DNA from: Prevotella dentasini JCM 15908
GTDB lineage: Bacteria; Bacteroidota; Bacteroidia; Bacteroidales; Bacteroidaceae
DNA: 48,481 nt
Assembly (NCBI RefSeq): GCF_000614065.1
Contig: NZ_BAKG01000021.1
Location: 1-48,481, forward strand
Reading direction: 5' to 3'
The position numbers and the translations under genes were made by a program. Under the pieces are notes generated by a model. That model was given only the letters and a program-made list of their open reading frames with translations, searched no databases and was not told the origin of the DNA. Shown here one piece after another: positions 1 to 8,716 of the stretch. Every line of letters begins with the position of its first letter. The stretch's first letter is position 1.

Positions 1-55
1 TATAAATTTTCCGCTAACCGTATACAAATTTTCCTGCCTCCGCTAACCGCTTCCC
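1..55. repeat. Partial copy of a dispersed terminal-inverted-repeat element at the window edge
   Basis: Bases 6-20 (ATTTTCCGCTAACCG) match exactly the right end of the roughly 90-bp element at 26296-26385, and their reverse complement occurs at 48399-48413. A second CCGCTAACCGCTTCCC string follows at 40-55. The window therefore starts inside a repeat copy, as expected when an assembly breaks there. Nothing in this stretch looks coding. Confidence 0.7.
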
Positions 56-214
56 GGCCGTCTGTACCGGGCCTTTTTTCCGCTTTCGGCCTGTCTTCCG
101 GCAGCGTTTTCTCCGTAATCCATCACTTTGTTCCGCCTTTGGTGCAGAACGTCGCCGCAGGTCGGCAAAGGCAGTTTCTTGGGGCGAAATGGCGGAAATG
201 TCGTAACTTTTGTG

Positions 215-222
215 TAAGTTTG
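215..222 (+). promoter_or_regulatory. Candidate -7 box for the TPR gene
   Basis: TAAGTTTG matches the Bacteroidetes -7 consensus TAnnTTTG about 50 bases before the start codon at 272. No clear TTTG -33 box is visible at the right distance, so this is a weak assignment. Confidence 0.35.
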
Positions 223-271
223 CAGGTAGAAAGCAATAACAATTATCCAAGCATTTAAGAATAGCAGCCCT

Positions 272-1009
272 ATGAACTTTTTTCAGAAACTATTTGGCGG
301 CAAGGAAGAGACGGCCGCGGAGGCAGAACCGCACAGCGAGACGCATGATTTCGAGGTACTGAAATACGACGGAATACGTGCCATGAAGATGGGACAGGCC
401 GAATATGCGGTAAAGTGTTTCCTGCACGCCTTGCAGATACAGGACGACCTTGAGGTGCATGACGGCTTGGCCACGGCCTATCTGCACACGGAGGAGCTGG
501 CGAAATGCTACGACGAGCTTCTTGTCCTCGCCAAAGCGCAGCCCGACAATCAGAAGATATTTATCCGGATGGCGAACGTTGCCTATATGATGGACGACTA
601 TAACGCGATGACGGAGGCCTGCGAGAAGGCCCTGCTCATAGACGGGGATGTGCCCGAGGTGAGCTATCTCTACGCCTTGGCATGCAGGGGGCAGGCCGAC
701 GAGGTCAACGCCGTGGCCATGGCTACCCGTGCCATCAGGCTGAACGGGGAGTACGGCGAGGCCTACCTGCTCCGGGGAGAGACGCTCCTGTCTGCCGGAC
801 GGCTCGACGAGGCCGACGAGGATGCCCGGTGGCTGCTCGGACATGTGGAGAGCAACGAGGATGTGCTTCTGCTCAAGGCCCGCATAGAGCGCGGCCGGGG
901 CAACATTGCCGGGGCACGGTCGTGGTATGACAAGGTGCTGGAGGCCGACCCGTTCTCGGAAGCTGCCGTGAAGGAGAAGGCGGAATTGGCAGATGCCGTG
1001 GGAGAGTAA
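272..1009 (+). CDS. Cytoplasmic tetratricopeptide-repeat protein
   Basis: The 245-residue protein is almost entirely made of TPR helical hairpins. About six repeats can be counted from residue 25 to 229, with typical positions such as A-x-Y-x-x-x-x and A-L-x-I/A-D-P. The last repeat ends in EADPFSEAAVKEKAEL. No signal peptide or membrane segment is visible, so a cytoplasmic protein-protein scaffold is likely. The start at 272 follows an untranslated leader with a possible -7 box at 215-222. The next gene begins about 160 bases downstream on the same strand. The binding partner and exact role cannot be read from the sequence. Confidence 0.85.
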   Translation: MNFFQKLFGGKEETAAEAEPHSETHDFEVLKYDGIRAMKMGQAEYAVKCFLHALQIQDDLEVHDGLATAYLHTEELAKCYDELLVLAKAQPDNQKIFIRMANVAYMMDDYNAMTEACEKALLIDGDVPEVSYLYALACRGQADEVNAVAMATRAIRLNGEYGEAYLLRGETLLSAGRLDEADEDARWLLGHVESNEDVLLLKARIERGRGNIAGARSWYDKVLEADPFSEAAVKEKAELADAVGE

Positions 1010-1166
1010 CCGAACTATGAGAGCTGCCGACGGCATCTTTGCACTTTCTGCCCGGCAGCGGACGATGAACATTTAGCCTGCTCTCTGCCGCAGAGCCGGA
1101 TGCGCTCGGGGCGCAGTAAGGTTCCGCTCTTTCGGCATGAAGGTGCAGACAACAGAAATAAAGTCT

Positions 1167-2231
1167 ATGGAATTAGAAATAGAACCGCTCCGTCTCCCCT
1201 GCGACGGCAAGCGTCCCGTTGTTATTGCCGGCCCCTGCTCGGCAGAGACGGAAGAGCAGACGATGACCACCGCGCGCCTCCTTGCCGGGAAAGGCTGCCG
1301 CATCTTCCGCGCCGGAGTGTGGAAACCACGCACGAAGCCGGGAGGATTCGAGGGAAACGGGGAGAAGGCACTGCCGTGGATGAAGCGCGTGAAGGACGAG
1401 ACGGGCATGCTGATTTCCACGGAGGTGGCGACGCCCGGACATGTGGAGCTTGCCCTGAAGTACGGCATGGACCTTCTGTGGATAGGTGCGCGTACTACGG
1501 CCAATCCGTTTGCCGTACAGGCTCTGGCCGACTCGCTGCGCGGAATAGACGTTCCCATACTGATAAAGAATCCCGTCAACCCCGACCTTGAGCTGTGGAT
1601 AGGTGCGCTGCAACGCCTCAATCAGGCCGGGTTGCGGCGGCTCGGTGCCATCCACCGCGGCTTCTCGAGCTACGAGAAGAAGATTTACCGCAATCTGCCT
1701 ATGTGGCAAATCCCCATCGAGCTGCACCGCCGCATCCCCGGTCTTCCCATTGTCTGCGACCCGAGCCATATCGGCGGACGCCGCGACCTGATTGCTCCGC
1801 TCTGTCAGCAGGCCATGGACTTGGGCTTCGGCGGGTTGATTGTCGAGACCCATTGTTCGCCCGATGAGGCTTGGAGCGATGCCCGGCAGCAGGTAACGCC
1901 CGACATGCTCGGACGGATTCTTTCGCATCTCGTTATCCGCAATGGCAGTGCCGGGACTGGGGAATTGTCCCGGCTCCGTGCGCAGATAGACGAACTGGAC
2001 AACAATCTGATGGAACTTCTTGCCAAGCGGTTCGGCATCTGCCGCGAGATTGGCAGCTTCAAGAAAGAGCATAACCTCACCGTCCTGCAATCCGCCCGTT
2101 ATGGCGAGATTCTCGAAAAGCGCGGGGCGCAGGCCCGTCTCTGTGGGATGAGTCCCGAGTTTGCCGCGCATGTCTTCGAGCTTATCCACGAAGAGAGCGT
2201 CAGGCAGCAGCTGTCGATTATTAACCAATAG
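1167..2231 (+). CDS. Bifunctional DAHP synthase / chorismate mutase
   Basis: The N-terminal 260 residues are a class I DAHP synthase, the first committed step of the shikimate pathway (phosphoenolpyruvate plus erythrose 4-phosphate). Motifs seen are IAGPCSAET, RAGVWKPRTKPGGFEG, and CDPSHIGGRRDLI, which supplies metal and substrate ligands. The C-terminal 90 residues (LRAQIDELDNNLMELLAKRF onward) are an AroQ-type chorismate mutase helix bundle. This fusion is usual in Bacteroidales, where the mutase domain is thought to couple the entry step to phenylalanine and tyrosine supply. I chose the ATG at 1167 because family members start MELE. An in-frame ATG at 1137 would add ten residues. No other aromatic pathway gene is adjacent. 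Confidence 0.92.
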   Translation: MELEIEPLRLPCDGKRPVVIAGPCSAETEEQTMTTARLLAGKGCRIFRAGVWKPRTKPGGFEGNGEKALPWMKRVKDETGMLISTEVATPGHVELALKYGMDLLWIGARTTANPFAVQALADSLRGIDVPILIKNPVNPDLELWIGALQRLNQAGLRRLGAIHRGFSSYEKKIYRNLPMWQIPIELHRRIPGLPIVCDPSHIGGRRDLIAPLCQQAMDLGFGGLIVETHCSPDEAWSDARQQVTPDMLGRILSHLVIRNGSAGTGELSRLRAQIDELDNNLMELLAKRFGICREIGSFKKEHNLTVLQSARYGEILEKRGAQARLCGMSPEFAAHVFELIHEESVRQQLSIINQ

Positions 2232-2289
2232 ACTGCCGGGCGGCCTGTTGTCCTGCCGCCTGCTTCTTCCGCTTAAAACACCTTTTGCC

Positions 2290-3270
2290 GTGAAACCAAT
2301 CTTCCTGTTGCTTGCCTGCCTTTTCCTTCCGTCTCTTTCCCTCTGGTCGCAGGAGAGGCTGCGGATAGTGGAGCTGAATGTCGAGAATCTGTTCGACGCG
2401 CAGCACGATTCGCTGAAGGAAGACCGTGAGTTTCTGCCGGATTCGCCCCGGCGTTGGACGCGGACGCGCTACTGGCAGAAGCTGAACCACATAGGGCAGG
2501 AGATTATTGCCTGCGGCGAGGATTCGTCGGGATGCGGTCTTCCCGACCTCGTCGGACTCTGCGAGGTGGAGAACGACACCGTCCTGCGCGACCTGACCCG
2601 GCGTTCGCTGTTGCGGAAGGCCCGTTACGAATACGTGATGACGGCTTCGCCCGATGTCCGCGGCATTGATGTGGCGTTGCTCTATTCGCCCTTGTCGTTC
2701 CGTCCCGTTCATGCCGATACTATCCGTGTTGCTCCGCTGGAAGGCATGCGCCCTACACGCGATATTCTCTATGTGGCAGGCGAGGTGCCGAACGGCGATA
2801 CGCTCCACGTCTTCGTCCTGCACGCACCGAGCCGGATGGGCGGCGAGGCCTTTTCGCGTCCTTTCCGCCTGCACGTCGCGGAGCGGCTCTGCCAGTGCGT
2901 GGACAGCCTGCTGCACTTGTCGCCCAAGGCTTCCGTCCTCGTGATGGGCGACTTCAACGACTATGCCGGCAGCCCTTCCCTTCAGCTGGCTTACCGGCAT
3001 GGTCTCCGGAACGTCTCCCGGCAGGCGGAGGGGCGGAACGGGGCAGGGGGGACTTACCGCTATCAGGGCGAATGGGAAAGTCTCGACCACATACTTGTCA
3101 GCGATGCGCTGGCAGGGAAAGTGCGTGCCTGCCGTATTGCCGACCTGCCCTTCCTGTTGGAGGAAGATGCGATATACGGCGGTGTGAAGCCCCGTCGCAA
3201 CTACAACGGCATGCGGTATAACCGGGGATTCAGCGACCATCTGCCGTTGGTGTTGGAACTGGATATGTAA
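2290..3270 (+). CDS. Secreted endonuclease/exonuclease/phosphatase-family protein
   Basis: The mature part begins RLRIVELNVENLFDAQHD, the typical first strand of the EEP (DNase I-like) fold. It also contains LCEVEND (metal-binding Glu), MGDFNDYAGS (catalytic Asp and Asn) and a terminal SDHLPLVLEL (catalytic Asp-His). These support a metal-dependent phosphodiesterase. An N-terminal hydrophobic stretch, KPIFLLLACLFLPSLSLWSQ, is a signal peptide, so the enzyme is exported. The start is taken as the GTG at 2290, directly before the signal peptide. The reading frame is open further upstream to 2161, but that would overlap the preceding gene and bury the signal. The gene lies 58 bases after the DAHP synthase gene and may be co-transcribed. 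Its substrate is unknown. Confidence 0.82.
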   Translation: MKPIFLLLACLFLPSLSLWSQERLRIVELNVENLFDAQHDSLKEDREFLPDSPRRWTRTRYWQKLNHIGQEIIACGEDSSGCGLPDLVGLCEVENDTVLRDLTRRSLLRKARYEYVMTASPDVRGIDVALLYSPLSFRPVHADTIRVAPLEGMRPTRDILYVAGEVPNGDTLHVFVLHAPSRMGGEAFSRPFRLHVAERLCQCVDSLLHLSPKASVLVMGDFNDYAGSPSLQLAYRHGLRNVSRQAEGRNGAGGTYRYQGEWESLDHILVSDALAGKVRACRIADLPFLLEEDAIYGGVKPRRNYNGMRYNRGFSDHLPLVLELDM

Positions 3271-3409
3271 ATGGCAGGTTGCGGATGGCTGTGCGATTGC
3301 CGGACGGATTTGCGGACAGCCCGTTGTCTGTCTGGAAAAGGGAGCAAGTTTATGGACAATGTGGGCATGCTTTCTTCCTGTGTTTTCAAAGGTAAATGAA
3401 CGAACAGAA

Positions 3410-3475
3410 AAAAGTTGGCGAACAATTTGCAAAAAGTTCGCGAACTTTTTGCGAAAAGTTGGCGAACTTTTTAGA
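3410..3475. repeat. Three-unit array of 22-bp palindromic repeats (array 1)
   Basis: Three units start at 3410, 3432 and 3454, an exact 22-bp period. The cores are AAAAGTTGGCGAAC, AAAAGTTCGCGAAC and AAAAGTTGGCGAAC. The middle unit contains a perfect 20-bp palindrome at 3431-3450. The array sits between the convergent endonuclease and GYF genes. A related array with the same period lies at 26117-26182. Confidence 0.85.
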
Positions 3476-3563
3476 TATACGTTTTTACAGACTGAAAAAG
3501 TATGCTTTTCATTGTCTGTCAGAAGAGGTCGGCTCGGCGAGGTGATTTGCCGTTTGGCGCGGT

Positions 3564-4493
3564 CTAAATGGAGTCTGCCGGCAGGTTGTTCTCCTCGTCC
3601 TGCGCGTCTGGTTGCGTTCCTAAGCCAAGGTCGTCGAGCAGGCCTCCGGCCACGGAGCCAATCATTTCCTTGATGGCGTCGGCAGCAGGGTCGACGATGT
3701 TCTCTTTCAGTGCTTTCTCTGCCTGTTTCTTCAGTTCTTCCTCCGCTTTCAGCTCCGCCTTGTCGTAATACTTCTCGGCCGCCTTGTTCAGGTCTGCTTG
3801 GTTCATGGTGAAGATGTGCCCCAGTATTCCGACTGATACAACATGGTCTTTGCCGTCGAAGTTCACCTTGCCTACGGAATAGACGACGTGGTTGTCTACC
3901 TTGACAAGATTGTCTACTGCGGCCTCTATCACCTTCCCCGTGAAGGCGTTGCTGATAGTCTGGAAAGCCTTCGATATGAGGTCGTCGTCGGCAGCCGGGT
4001 TGTTTTGGGCAGCCATGCTGATGGAATTTGTAACTGCATTGGCAAGAGCCTCCTTGTGGGCAGGGGTGTCGGGGCAGGAGAAGACGAGTGTGGCGAATAG
4101 TCCGACGACAGCTATCACCGCTGCTGTCAGGCAGCCCGTATGATTCTTCTTTCTCTTGGTCTGTTTCGGGGGGAAGTCCTGCGTGTTGAGCGGCCGGGCT
4201 TCTACGAGGGGCGGTTCGTCGTTGGGAATACCCATGACCGGCTCTTCCGTCGTTTCGGTAGGGGAATCTTGCTGTTCGGTGGCGTCTTCGGCAGGTTCTG
4301 ACGGGGTAGGGGAAGAGTTGGCAGCCTCTTGTTTCATCAGCAGTGGTCGCAGCTCGTCCACCTGCCATGCCGGAATCCATTGGTCGCTTCCGTCTGCCAT
4401 GACGAGCGATGTGGCGTCAAGTCCGCGTCCTGCCAGTTCGTCGAGGCGGTAGGGGCCTCGTTTCTCGTTGTTGATATTGATAAAATATTCCAT
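3564..4493 (-). CDS. GYF_2-domain single-pass membrane protein
   Basis: Residues 1-52 form a GYF_2 (DUF4339) domain, with the pattern YFININNEKRGPYRLDEL followed by a W-x-P-A-W end. These domains are usually peptide-binding or adaptor modules. A Pro/Glu-rich linker follows at about 53-110, then a membrane segment at about 118-138 (GCLTAAVIAVVGLFATLVFS). The C-terminal 170 residues are probably outside the cytoplasm: a beta-rich stretch around VVYSVGKVNFDGKDHVVSVG resembles DUF4359, then a charged helix. The protein ends with an acidic DEEN tail. The gene is convergent with the endonuclease gene and divergent from ffh. The function is not known, and the DUF4359 resemblance is tentative. Confidence 0.72.
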   Translation of the reverse strand: MEYFININNEKRGPYRLDELAGRGLDATSLVMADGSDQWIPAWQVDELRPLLMKQEAANSSPTPSEPAEDATEQQDSPTETTEEPVMGIPNDEPPLVEARPLNTQDFPPKQTKRKKNHTGCLTAAVIAVVGLFATLVFSCPDTPAHKEALANAVTNSISMAAQNNPAADDDLISKAFQTISNAFTGKVIEAAVDNLVKVDNHVVYSVGKVNFDGKDHVVSVGILGHIFTMNQADLNKAAEKYYDKAELKAEEELKKQAEKALKENIVDPAADAIKEMIGSVAGGLLDDLGLGTQPDAQDEENNLPADSI

Positions 4494-4722
4494 TTCTTTG
4501 TTCTGTTTATAAGTTTCGGTTGCAAGAATCCTCCTTCCTTTTCCACCTTATATTATATAGTGGGATGGAAATAGCCTGCGAATATAGACATTATTTCCGA
4601 ACAGACAAAGTATTTTGAATATTTTTTGCACAAAGCCCAATCGTGTGAGCAAGATACGGGACTTTCTTTTATAAAATACATTAAATGGAGTAGGGGAGCT
4701 GTTATTTTATTCTGCTTTTTAT

Positions 4723-4730
4723 TATCTTTG
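4723..4730 (+). promoter_or_regulatory. -7 box of the ffh promoter
   Basis: TATCTTTG is a perfect match to the Bacteroidetes -7 consensus TAnnTTTG, 35 bases before the ffh start codon. No convincing TTTG -33 element is seen upstream. Confidence 0.55.
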
Positions 4731-4765
4731 CATATAGAACAAAACTATAAGTATACTTCAAAGAA

Positions 4766-6109
4766 ATGTTTGAGAATTTAAGTGATCGTCTTGACCGCTC
4801 CTTTAAGATTCTGAAAGGAGAAGGTAAGATTACGGAGATAAATGTTGCCGAAACACTGAAAGACGTGCGTCGTGCGCTCCTTGATGCCGACGTTAACTAT
4901 AAGGTTGCCAAGTCGTTTACTGATACCGTCAAGCAGAAAGCTCTGGGCATGAACGTGCTGACTGCCGTGAAGCCGGGACAGCTGATGGTTAAGATTGTCC
5001 ACGACGAGCTGGCTGAGCTGATGGGCGGCGATGCTGTCGGACTGACGCTGGAGCATAAGCCTGCCGTCATTCTGATGAGCGGACTTCAGGGTTCGGGTAA
5101 GACCACTTTCTCTGGAAAGCTCGCCAATCTGCTCAAGACGAAGGAGCACAAGCATCCGCTCCTCGTGGCCTGCGACGTGTACCGTCCGGCTGCCATTGAG
5201 CAGCTGAAGGTAGTAGGTGCGCAGGTTGGCGTTCCTGTCTATTCGGAACCTGATAATAAGAATGTCAACGAAATAGCCGACAATGCCCTCCGTGAGGCAA
5301 AGGCGAAAGGAAACGACGTCGTCATCATCGATACCGCAGGCCGTCTGGCTATCGACGAGCAGATGATGGACGAGATTGAGAGCCTGAAGAATCATGTAAA
5401 TCCTGACGAGACACTCTTTGTAGTCGACTCCATGACGGGTCAGGATGCCGTCAATACGGCCAAGGAATTTAACGACCGGCTCGATTTCAACGGTGTTGTG
5501 CTCACCAAGCTGGACGGTGATACCCGTGGCGGTGCAGCCCTCTCTATACGCACGGTCGTAACGAAGCCCATCAAGTTTATCGGTACTGGTGAAAAAATGG
5601 AGGCACTCGACATCTTCCATCCTTCCCGAATGGCAGACCGAATCCTCGGAATGGGCGATGTCGTTTCGCTCGTAGAACGCGCTCAGGAGCAGTTCAACGA
5701 AGAGGAGGCCAAGAAGTTGCAGAAGAAGATTCAGAAGAATCAGTTCGATTTCAACGACTTCTATAATCAGATACAGCAAATCAAGAAGATGGGTAATCTG
5801 AAAGATTTGGCATCCATGATTCCCGGTGTGGGCAAGGCTATCCGCGATGTTGACATTGACGACAATGCCTTTAAGGGTATTGAGGCAATCATTCAGAGCA
5901 TGACACCGAAGGAACGCACCAATCCGGAACTCCTTAACACCTCACGCCGTCAGCGTATTGCTAAAGGCTCGGGTACAAACATACAGGAGGTAAACCGTCT
6001 TGTCAAGCAGTTCGACCAGACCCGTAAGATGATGAAGATGGTAACTGGCTCGAAGATGGCAGGCATGATGGGCCGCATGAAAGGTATGCCCGGCATGCCC
6101 AAAGTATAG
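4766..6109 (+). CDS. ffh: Signal recognition particle protein Ffh
   Basis: At 447 residues this is full length for the SRP54/Ffh family. The N domain (1-90) is followed by the G domain with P-loop GLQGSGKTT (106-114), then DTAGR and TKLDGD nucleotide-binding motifs. The C-terminal M domain is methionine-rich (MMKMVTGSKMAGMMGRMKGM) and would bind the signal peptide and the 4.5S RNA. Ffh delivers nascent membrane and secretory proteins to the FtsY receptor. The gene has its own promoter box at 4723-4730 and is followed 87 bases later by folD on the same strand. No 4.5S RNA gene was recognised in this window. Confidence 0.97.
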   Translation: MFENLSDRLDRSFKILKGEGKITEINVAETLKDVRRALLDADVNYKVAKSFTDTVKQKALGMNVLTAVKPGQLMVKIVHDELAELMGGDAVGLTLEHKPAVILMSGLQGSGKTTFSGKLANLLKTKEHKHPLLVACDVYRPAAIEQLKVVGAQVGVPVYSEPDNKNVNEIADNALREAKAKGNDVVIIDTAGRLAIDEQMMDEIESLKNHVNPDETLFVVDSMTGQDAVNTAKEFNDRLDFNGVVLTKLDGDTRGGAALSIRTVVTKPIKFIGTGEKMEALDIFHPSRMADRILGMGDVVSLVERAQEQFNEEEAKKLQKKIQKNQFDFNDFYNQIQQIKKMGNLKDLASMIPGVGKAIRDVDIDDNAFKGIEAIIQSMTPKERTNPELLNTSRRQRIAKGSGTNIQEVNRLVKQFDQTRKMMKMVTGSKMAGMMGRMKGMPGMPKV

Positions 6110-6196
6110 CATGGACGGAACGGGAACGGCAGGATAGGCAGACTGCTCTCCTCCCGCCCATTAAGAACAATCAACCAATCATCAACAATAATACTT

Positions 6197-7081
6197 ATGG
6201 AATATCAATTGATAGACGGCAAGGCAACTGCAACAGCAATCAAGCAGCAGATTGCCGAAGAAGTAAAGAACATAGTAGCCAATGGCGGTAAGCAGCCCCA
6301 TTTGGCAGCAGTGCTCGTTGGCCACGACGGAGGCAGCGAGACTTACGTAAAGAACAAGGTGCTTTCCTGCGAGCAGTGCGGGTTCAAGTCTACCCTTTTC
6401 CGTTACGAGGAGAATACCACCGAGGAAGAACTTCTGGCATGTGTAGACCGCTTGAACAAGGACGAGGATGTTGACGGTTTCATTATTCAGTTGCCGCTCC
6501 CGAAGCATATTGACGAGCAGAAGATAATCATGGCCATCGACTACCGAAAGGATGTAGACGGATTCCATCCCATCAATGTCGGAAGAATGGCTATCGGTCT
6601 GCCTTGTTTCATCTCTGCAACACCGTTGGGTATTCTGACGCTCCTACAGCACTATCACATTGAGACCTCAGGCAAGAAGTGTGTAGTCCTCGGCCGCAGT
6701 AACATCGTCGGCAAGCCGATGGCACAGCTGATGATGCAGAAGCAGTTCGGCGATTCTACGGTAACGGTTTGCCATTCTCATTCGGCTACTTTGAAAGAGG
6801 AGTGCCGTGAGGCAGATATTATCATTGCAGCCATTGGCCGTCCCGATTTCGTTACGGCCGATATGGTGAAGAAGGGAGCTGTCGTTATCGACGTTGGTAC
6901 TACCCGTGTTCCTGACGCAACACGCAAGAGCGGCTTCCGTCTCAGCGGCGATGTAAAGTTCGATGAGGTGGCACCTCTCTGCTCCTATATTACACCTGTT
7001 CCCGGAGGCGTTGGCCCGATGACCATCTGCTCGCTGATGAAGAATACATTGGCTGCCGGCAAGAAGGAGTATTACAAGTAG
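6197..7081 (+). CDS. folD: Bifunctional methylenetetrahydrofolate dehydrogenase / cyclohydrolase FolD
   Basis: The 294-residue length fits FolD. Key signatures are [13 protein letters not shown] (the catalytic Lys of the Y-x3-K motif), [26 protein letters not shown], the NADP-binding [13 protein letters not shown], and the C-terminal [10 protein letters not shown]. The enzyme interconverts 5,10-methylene-, 5,10-methenyl- and 10-formyl-tetrahydrofolate, feeding purine and formyl-Met synthesis. It is cytosolic. It may be transcribed with ffh upstream, and an imperfect hairpin directly follows it. Confidence 0.96.
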   Translation: MEYQLIDGKATATAIKQQIAEEVKNIVANGGKQPHLAAVLVGHDGGSETYVKNKVLSCEQCGFKSTLFRYEENTTEEELLACVDRLNKDEDVDGFIIQLPLPKHIDEQKIIMAIDYRKDVDGFHPINVGRMAIGLPCFISATPLGILTLLQHYHIETSGKKCVVLGRSNIVGKPMAQLMMQKQFGDSTVTVCHSHSATLKEECREADIIIAAIGRPDFVTADMVKKGAVVIDVGTTRVPDATRKSGFRLSGDVKFDEVAPLCSYITPVPGGVGPMTICSLMKNTLAAGKKEYYK

Positions 7082-7089
7082 GAGAGCAA

Positions 7090-7136
7090 ACGGGTAGACA
7101 AGCTGATGAACTCAACTTGTCTGCTTGTTTACCCGT
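7090..7136. other. Imperfect inverted repeat after folD
   Basis: ACGGGTA (7090-7096) pairs with TACCCGT (7130-7136), and GACAAG (7097-7102) pairs with CTTGTC (7116-7121), leaving an 8-base bulge. There is no T-run, so this may be a weak terminator or an RNA structure ahead of the small TPR gene. Confidence 0.35.
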
Positions 7137-7154
7137 AACTCGTCAGCTAAGCAA

Positions 7155-7337
7155 ATGATGACCCCTGAAGAATATTTCCGTCTCGGAAACGAGTACAGGA
7201 AAAAGGGCGACTGGAAGCATGCGCTCGATAATTATATGGAGGCGATAGAGTTGGATCCCGACTCTCCCGCTGTTGAAGCAAAGCAAATGTTGGAAGATAT
7301 ACTGAATTTCTACAATAAGGATGCTTATAATCCTTAG
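7155..7337 (+). CDS. Small TPR protein at the head of the oxidoreductase operon
   Basis: This 60-residue protein is one TPR hairpin: TPEEYFRLGNEYRKKGDWKHALDNYMEAIELDPDSP, then a helix. The ATG at 7155 is preferred because the reading before it (from a TTG at 7125) would start inside the preceding hairpin and adds no conserved sequence. A second ATG lies at 7158. It is 36 bases from the ferredoxin gene, suggesting co-transcription, and a small TPR gene beside this operon is common in Bacteroidales. It may be an assembly or stability factor, which is inference only. Confidence 0.75.
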   Translation: MMTPEEYFRLGNEYRKKGDWKHALDNYMEAIELDPDSPAVEAKQMLEDILNFYNKDAYNP

Positions 7338-7373
7338 ACCGACACTAGTTTTTAATCCTTACAAAAAGAAACT

Positions 7374-7577
7374 ATGAGCAAGATGAAAGGAGCTATTGTA
7401 GTGAACACCGACAGGTGCAAGGGATGCCAGTTGTGCGTCGTAGCTTGTCCGAAGGATGTCATTGCGCTGGCACAGAAGAAAGTTAATATTCATGGCTATC
7501 CATACGTGGAGCCTGCAAGGGCTGAGTTGTGCATAGGATGTACAGCGTGCGCAATGGTTTGCCGGATGGTTGTATAA
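7374..7577 (+). CDS. 2-oxoacid:ferredoxin oxidoreductase, 4Fe-4S ferredoxin subunit
   Basis: The 67 residues contain two classical 4Fe-4S motifs: Cys15, 18, 21, 25 (CKGCQLCVVACP) and Cys53, 56, 59, 63 (CIGCTACAMVC). This is the delta subunit that carries electrons from the catalytic subunits to external ferredoxin. It is the first of four consecutive oxidoreductase genes with short gaps (33, 20 and 29 bases). An ATG at 7383 is an alternative start. Confidence 0.9.
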   Translation: MSKMKGAIVVNTDRCKGCQLCVVACPKDVIALAQKKVNIHGYPYVEPARAELCIGCTACAMVCRMVV

Positions 7578-7610
7578 CGGTTTATCGCAAAAAAATGGAG
7601 GAGTAAGAGT

Positions 7611-8696
7611 ATGGCAGAGCAAGAAGTAACATTGATGAAAGGTAACGAAGCGATAGCTCACGCTGCCATACGTTGTGGGGCTGACGGGTTCTTTGGCTAT
7701 CCGATTACTCCACAGAGCGAAATCATAGAGACATTGGCGGCTTTGAAGCCTTGGGAGACCACTGGTATGGTTGTCTTGCAGGCGGAGAGCGAAGTGGCAT
7801 CCATTAATATGGTGTATGGTGGTGCAGGTGCCGGCAAGCGCGTATTGACGACATCTTCCTCTCCGGGTATAGCCCTCATGCAGGAGGGTATCAGCTATAT
7901 GGCAGGTGCGGAAATTCCGGGTGTTTTTGTCAACGTCATGCGCGGAGGTCCGGGACTTGGTACTATCCAGCCGAGTCAGAGCGACTATTTTCAGGCTACC
8001 CGTGGTGGCGGAAATGGCGACTACAACGTTATTGTTTTGGCACCGAACTCTGTTCAGGAGATGGCAGACTTTGTCGATCTTGCCTTTGAATTGGCTTTCA
8101 GGTATCGGAATCCTGCAATGATTTTGGCAGACGGTGTCATCGGGCAGATGATGGAGAAAGTGGTGCTGCCGCCAATGAAACCACGTCGTACAGAAGAAGA
8201 AATAAAGAAAGAATGTCCGTGGGCTTCTTTCGGTAAGACGGCAGACCGTCAGCCTAATGTAATCACTTCCTTGGAACTGAAGCCGGAAGTAATGGAGGTG
8301 CGTAATCTCCAATTGCAGGAGAAGTATCGGCAGATTAAGGACAACGAAGTGCGTTTTGAGACACAGCAATGCGAAGATGCCGATTACCTGATTGTCAGCT
8401 TCGGAAGTGCTGCCCGTATTGGCGAGAAGGCTTTGGAACAGGCACGCGCCGAGGGAATCAAGGTAGGATTGTTCCGCCCTATTACCTTGTGGCCATTCCC
8501 AAGCAGGCAGCTTGCCCAGTTGGCAAGGGGTAAGAAAGGTATTCTCGTCAGCGAGATTAATGCCGGACAAATGGTTCAGGATGTCAGACTGGCTATTAAT
8601 GGTGCCATTCCCGTAGAGCATTTTGGCCGTCTTGGTGGTATCGTCCCTGATCCGGACGAAATAGTCAAGTCATTAAAAGAGAAAGTTATAGGGTAG
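7611..8696 (+). CDS. 2-oxoacid:ferredoxin oxidoreductase, alpha subunit (VorB/KorA type)
   Basis: The 361-residue protein matches the pyrimidine-binding and core domains of the family. It has KGNEAIAHAAIRCGADGFFGYPITPQSEI near the N terminus, SSPGIALMQEGISYMAGAEIP, a GPGLGTIQPSQSDYFQATRGGG segment, and a C-terminal domain containing GLFRPITLWPFPS. Together with the beta and gamma subunits it oxidatively decarboxylates a 2-oxoacid with CoA, giving acyl-CoA, CO2 and reduced ferredoxin, or runs in reverse. The separate four-subunit layout suits 2-oxoglutarate or branched-chain 2-oxoacids rather than the single-chain pyruvate enzyme. The substrate cannot be fixed from sequence alone. Confidence 0.93.
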   Translation: MAEQEVTLMKGNEAIAHAAIRCGADGFFGYPITPQSEIIETLAALKPWETTGMVVLQAESEVASINMVYGGAGAGKRVLTTSSSPGIALMQEGISYMAGAEIPGVFVNVMRGGPGLGTIQPSQSDYFQATRGGGNGDYNVIVLAPNSVQEMADFVDLAFELAFRYRNPAMILADGVIGQMMEKVVLPPMKPRRTEEEIKKECPWASFGKTADRQPNVITSLELKPEVMEVRNLQLQEKYRQIKDNEVRFETQQCEDADYLIVSFGSAARIGEKALEQARAEGIKVGLFRPITLWPFPSRQLAQLARGKKGILVSEINAGQMVQDVRLAINGAIPVEHFGRLGGIVPDPDEIVKSLKEKVIG

Positions 8697-8716
8697 CAAT
8701 ACAAAGTAAAAGCATT

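Noticed and set aside
14..250. Minus-strand 78-codon frame at the window start
   Set aside because: It covers the repeat end and the promoter of the TPR gene, has a low-complexity basic composition and no matching motif.
290..1072. Minus-strand 260-codon frame antisense to the TPR gene
   Set aside because: A shadow of a GC-rich coding sequence; the plus strand encodes clear TPRs.
1173..2228. Minus-strand 351-codon frame antisense to the DAHP synthase gene
   Set aside because: The plus strand shows textbook DAHP synthase motifs; the minus-strand protein has none.
3410..3475. CRISPR array interpretation of the 22-bp and 24-bp repeats
   Set aside because: Unit length equals repeat plus a very short spacer, only three units occur, there is no unique 30-base spacer, and no cas genes are near.
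2221..4380. Long minus-strand open frame of 719 codons opposite the endonuclease and GYF region
   Set aside because: It overlaps two well-supported genes, has no recognisable domain, and its sequence is rich in Arg, Pro and His, as expected for an antisense shadow of GC-rich genes.
4778..5779. Minus-strand 333-codon frame opposite ffh
   Set aside because: Entirely inside ffh, with no domain.
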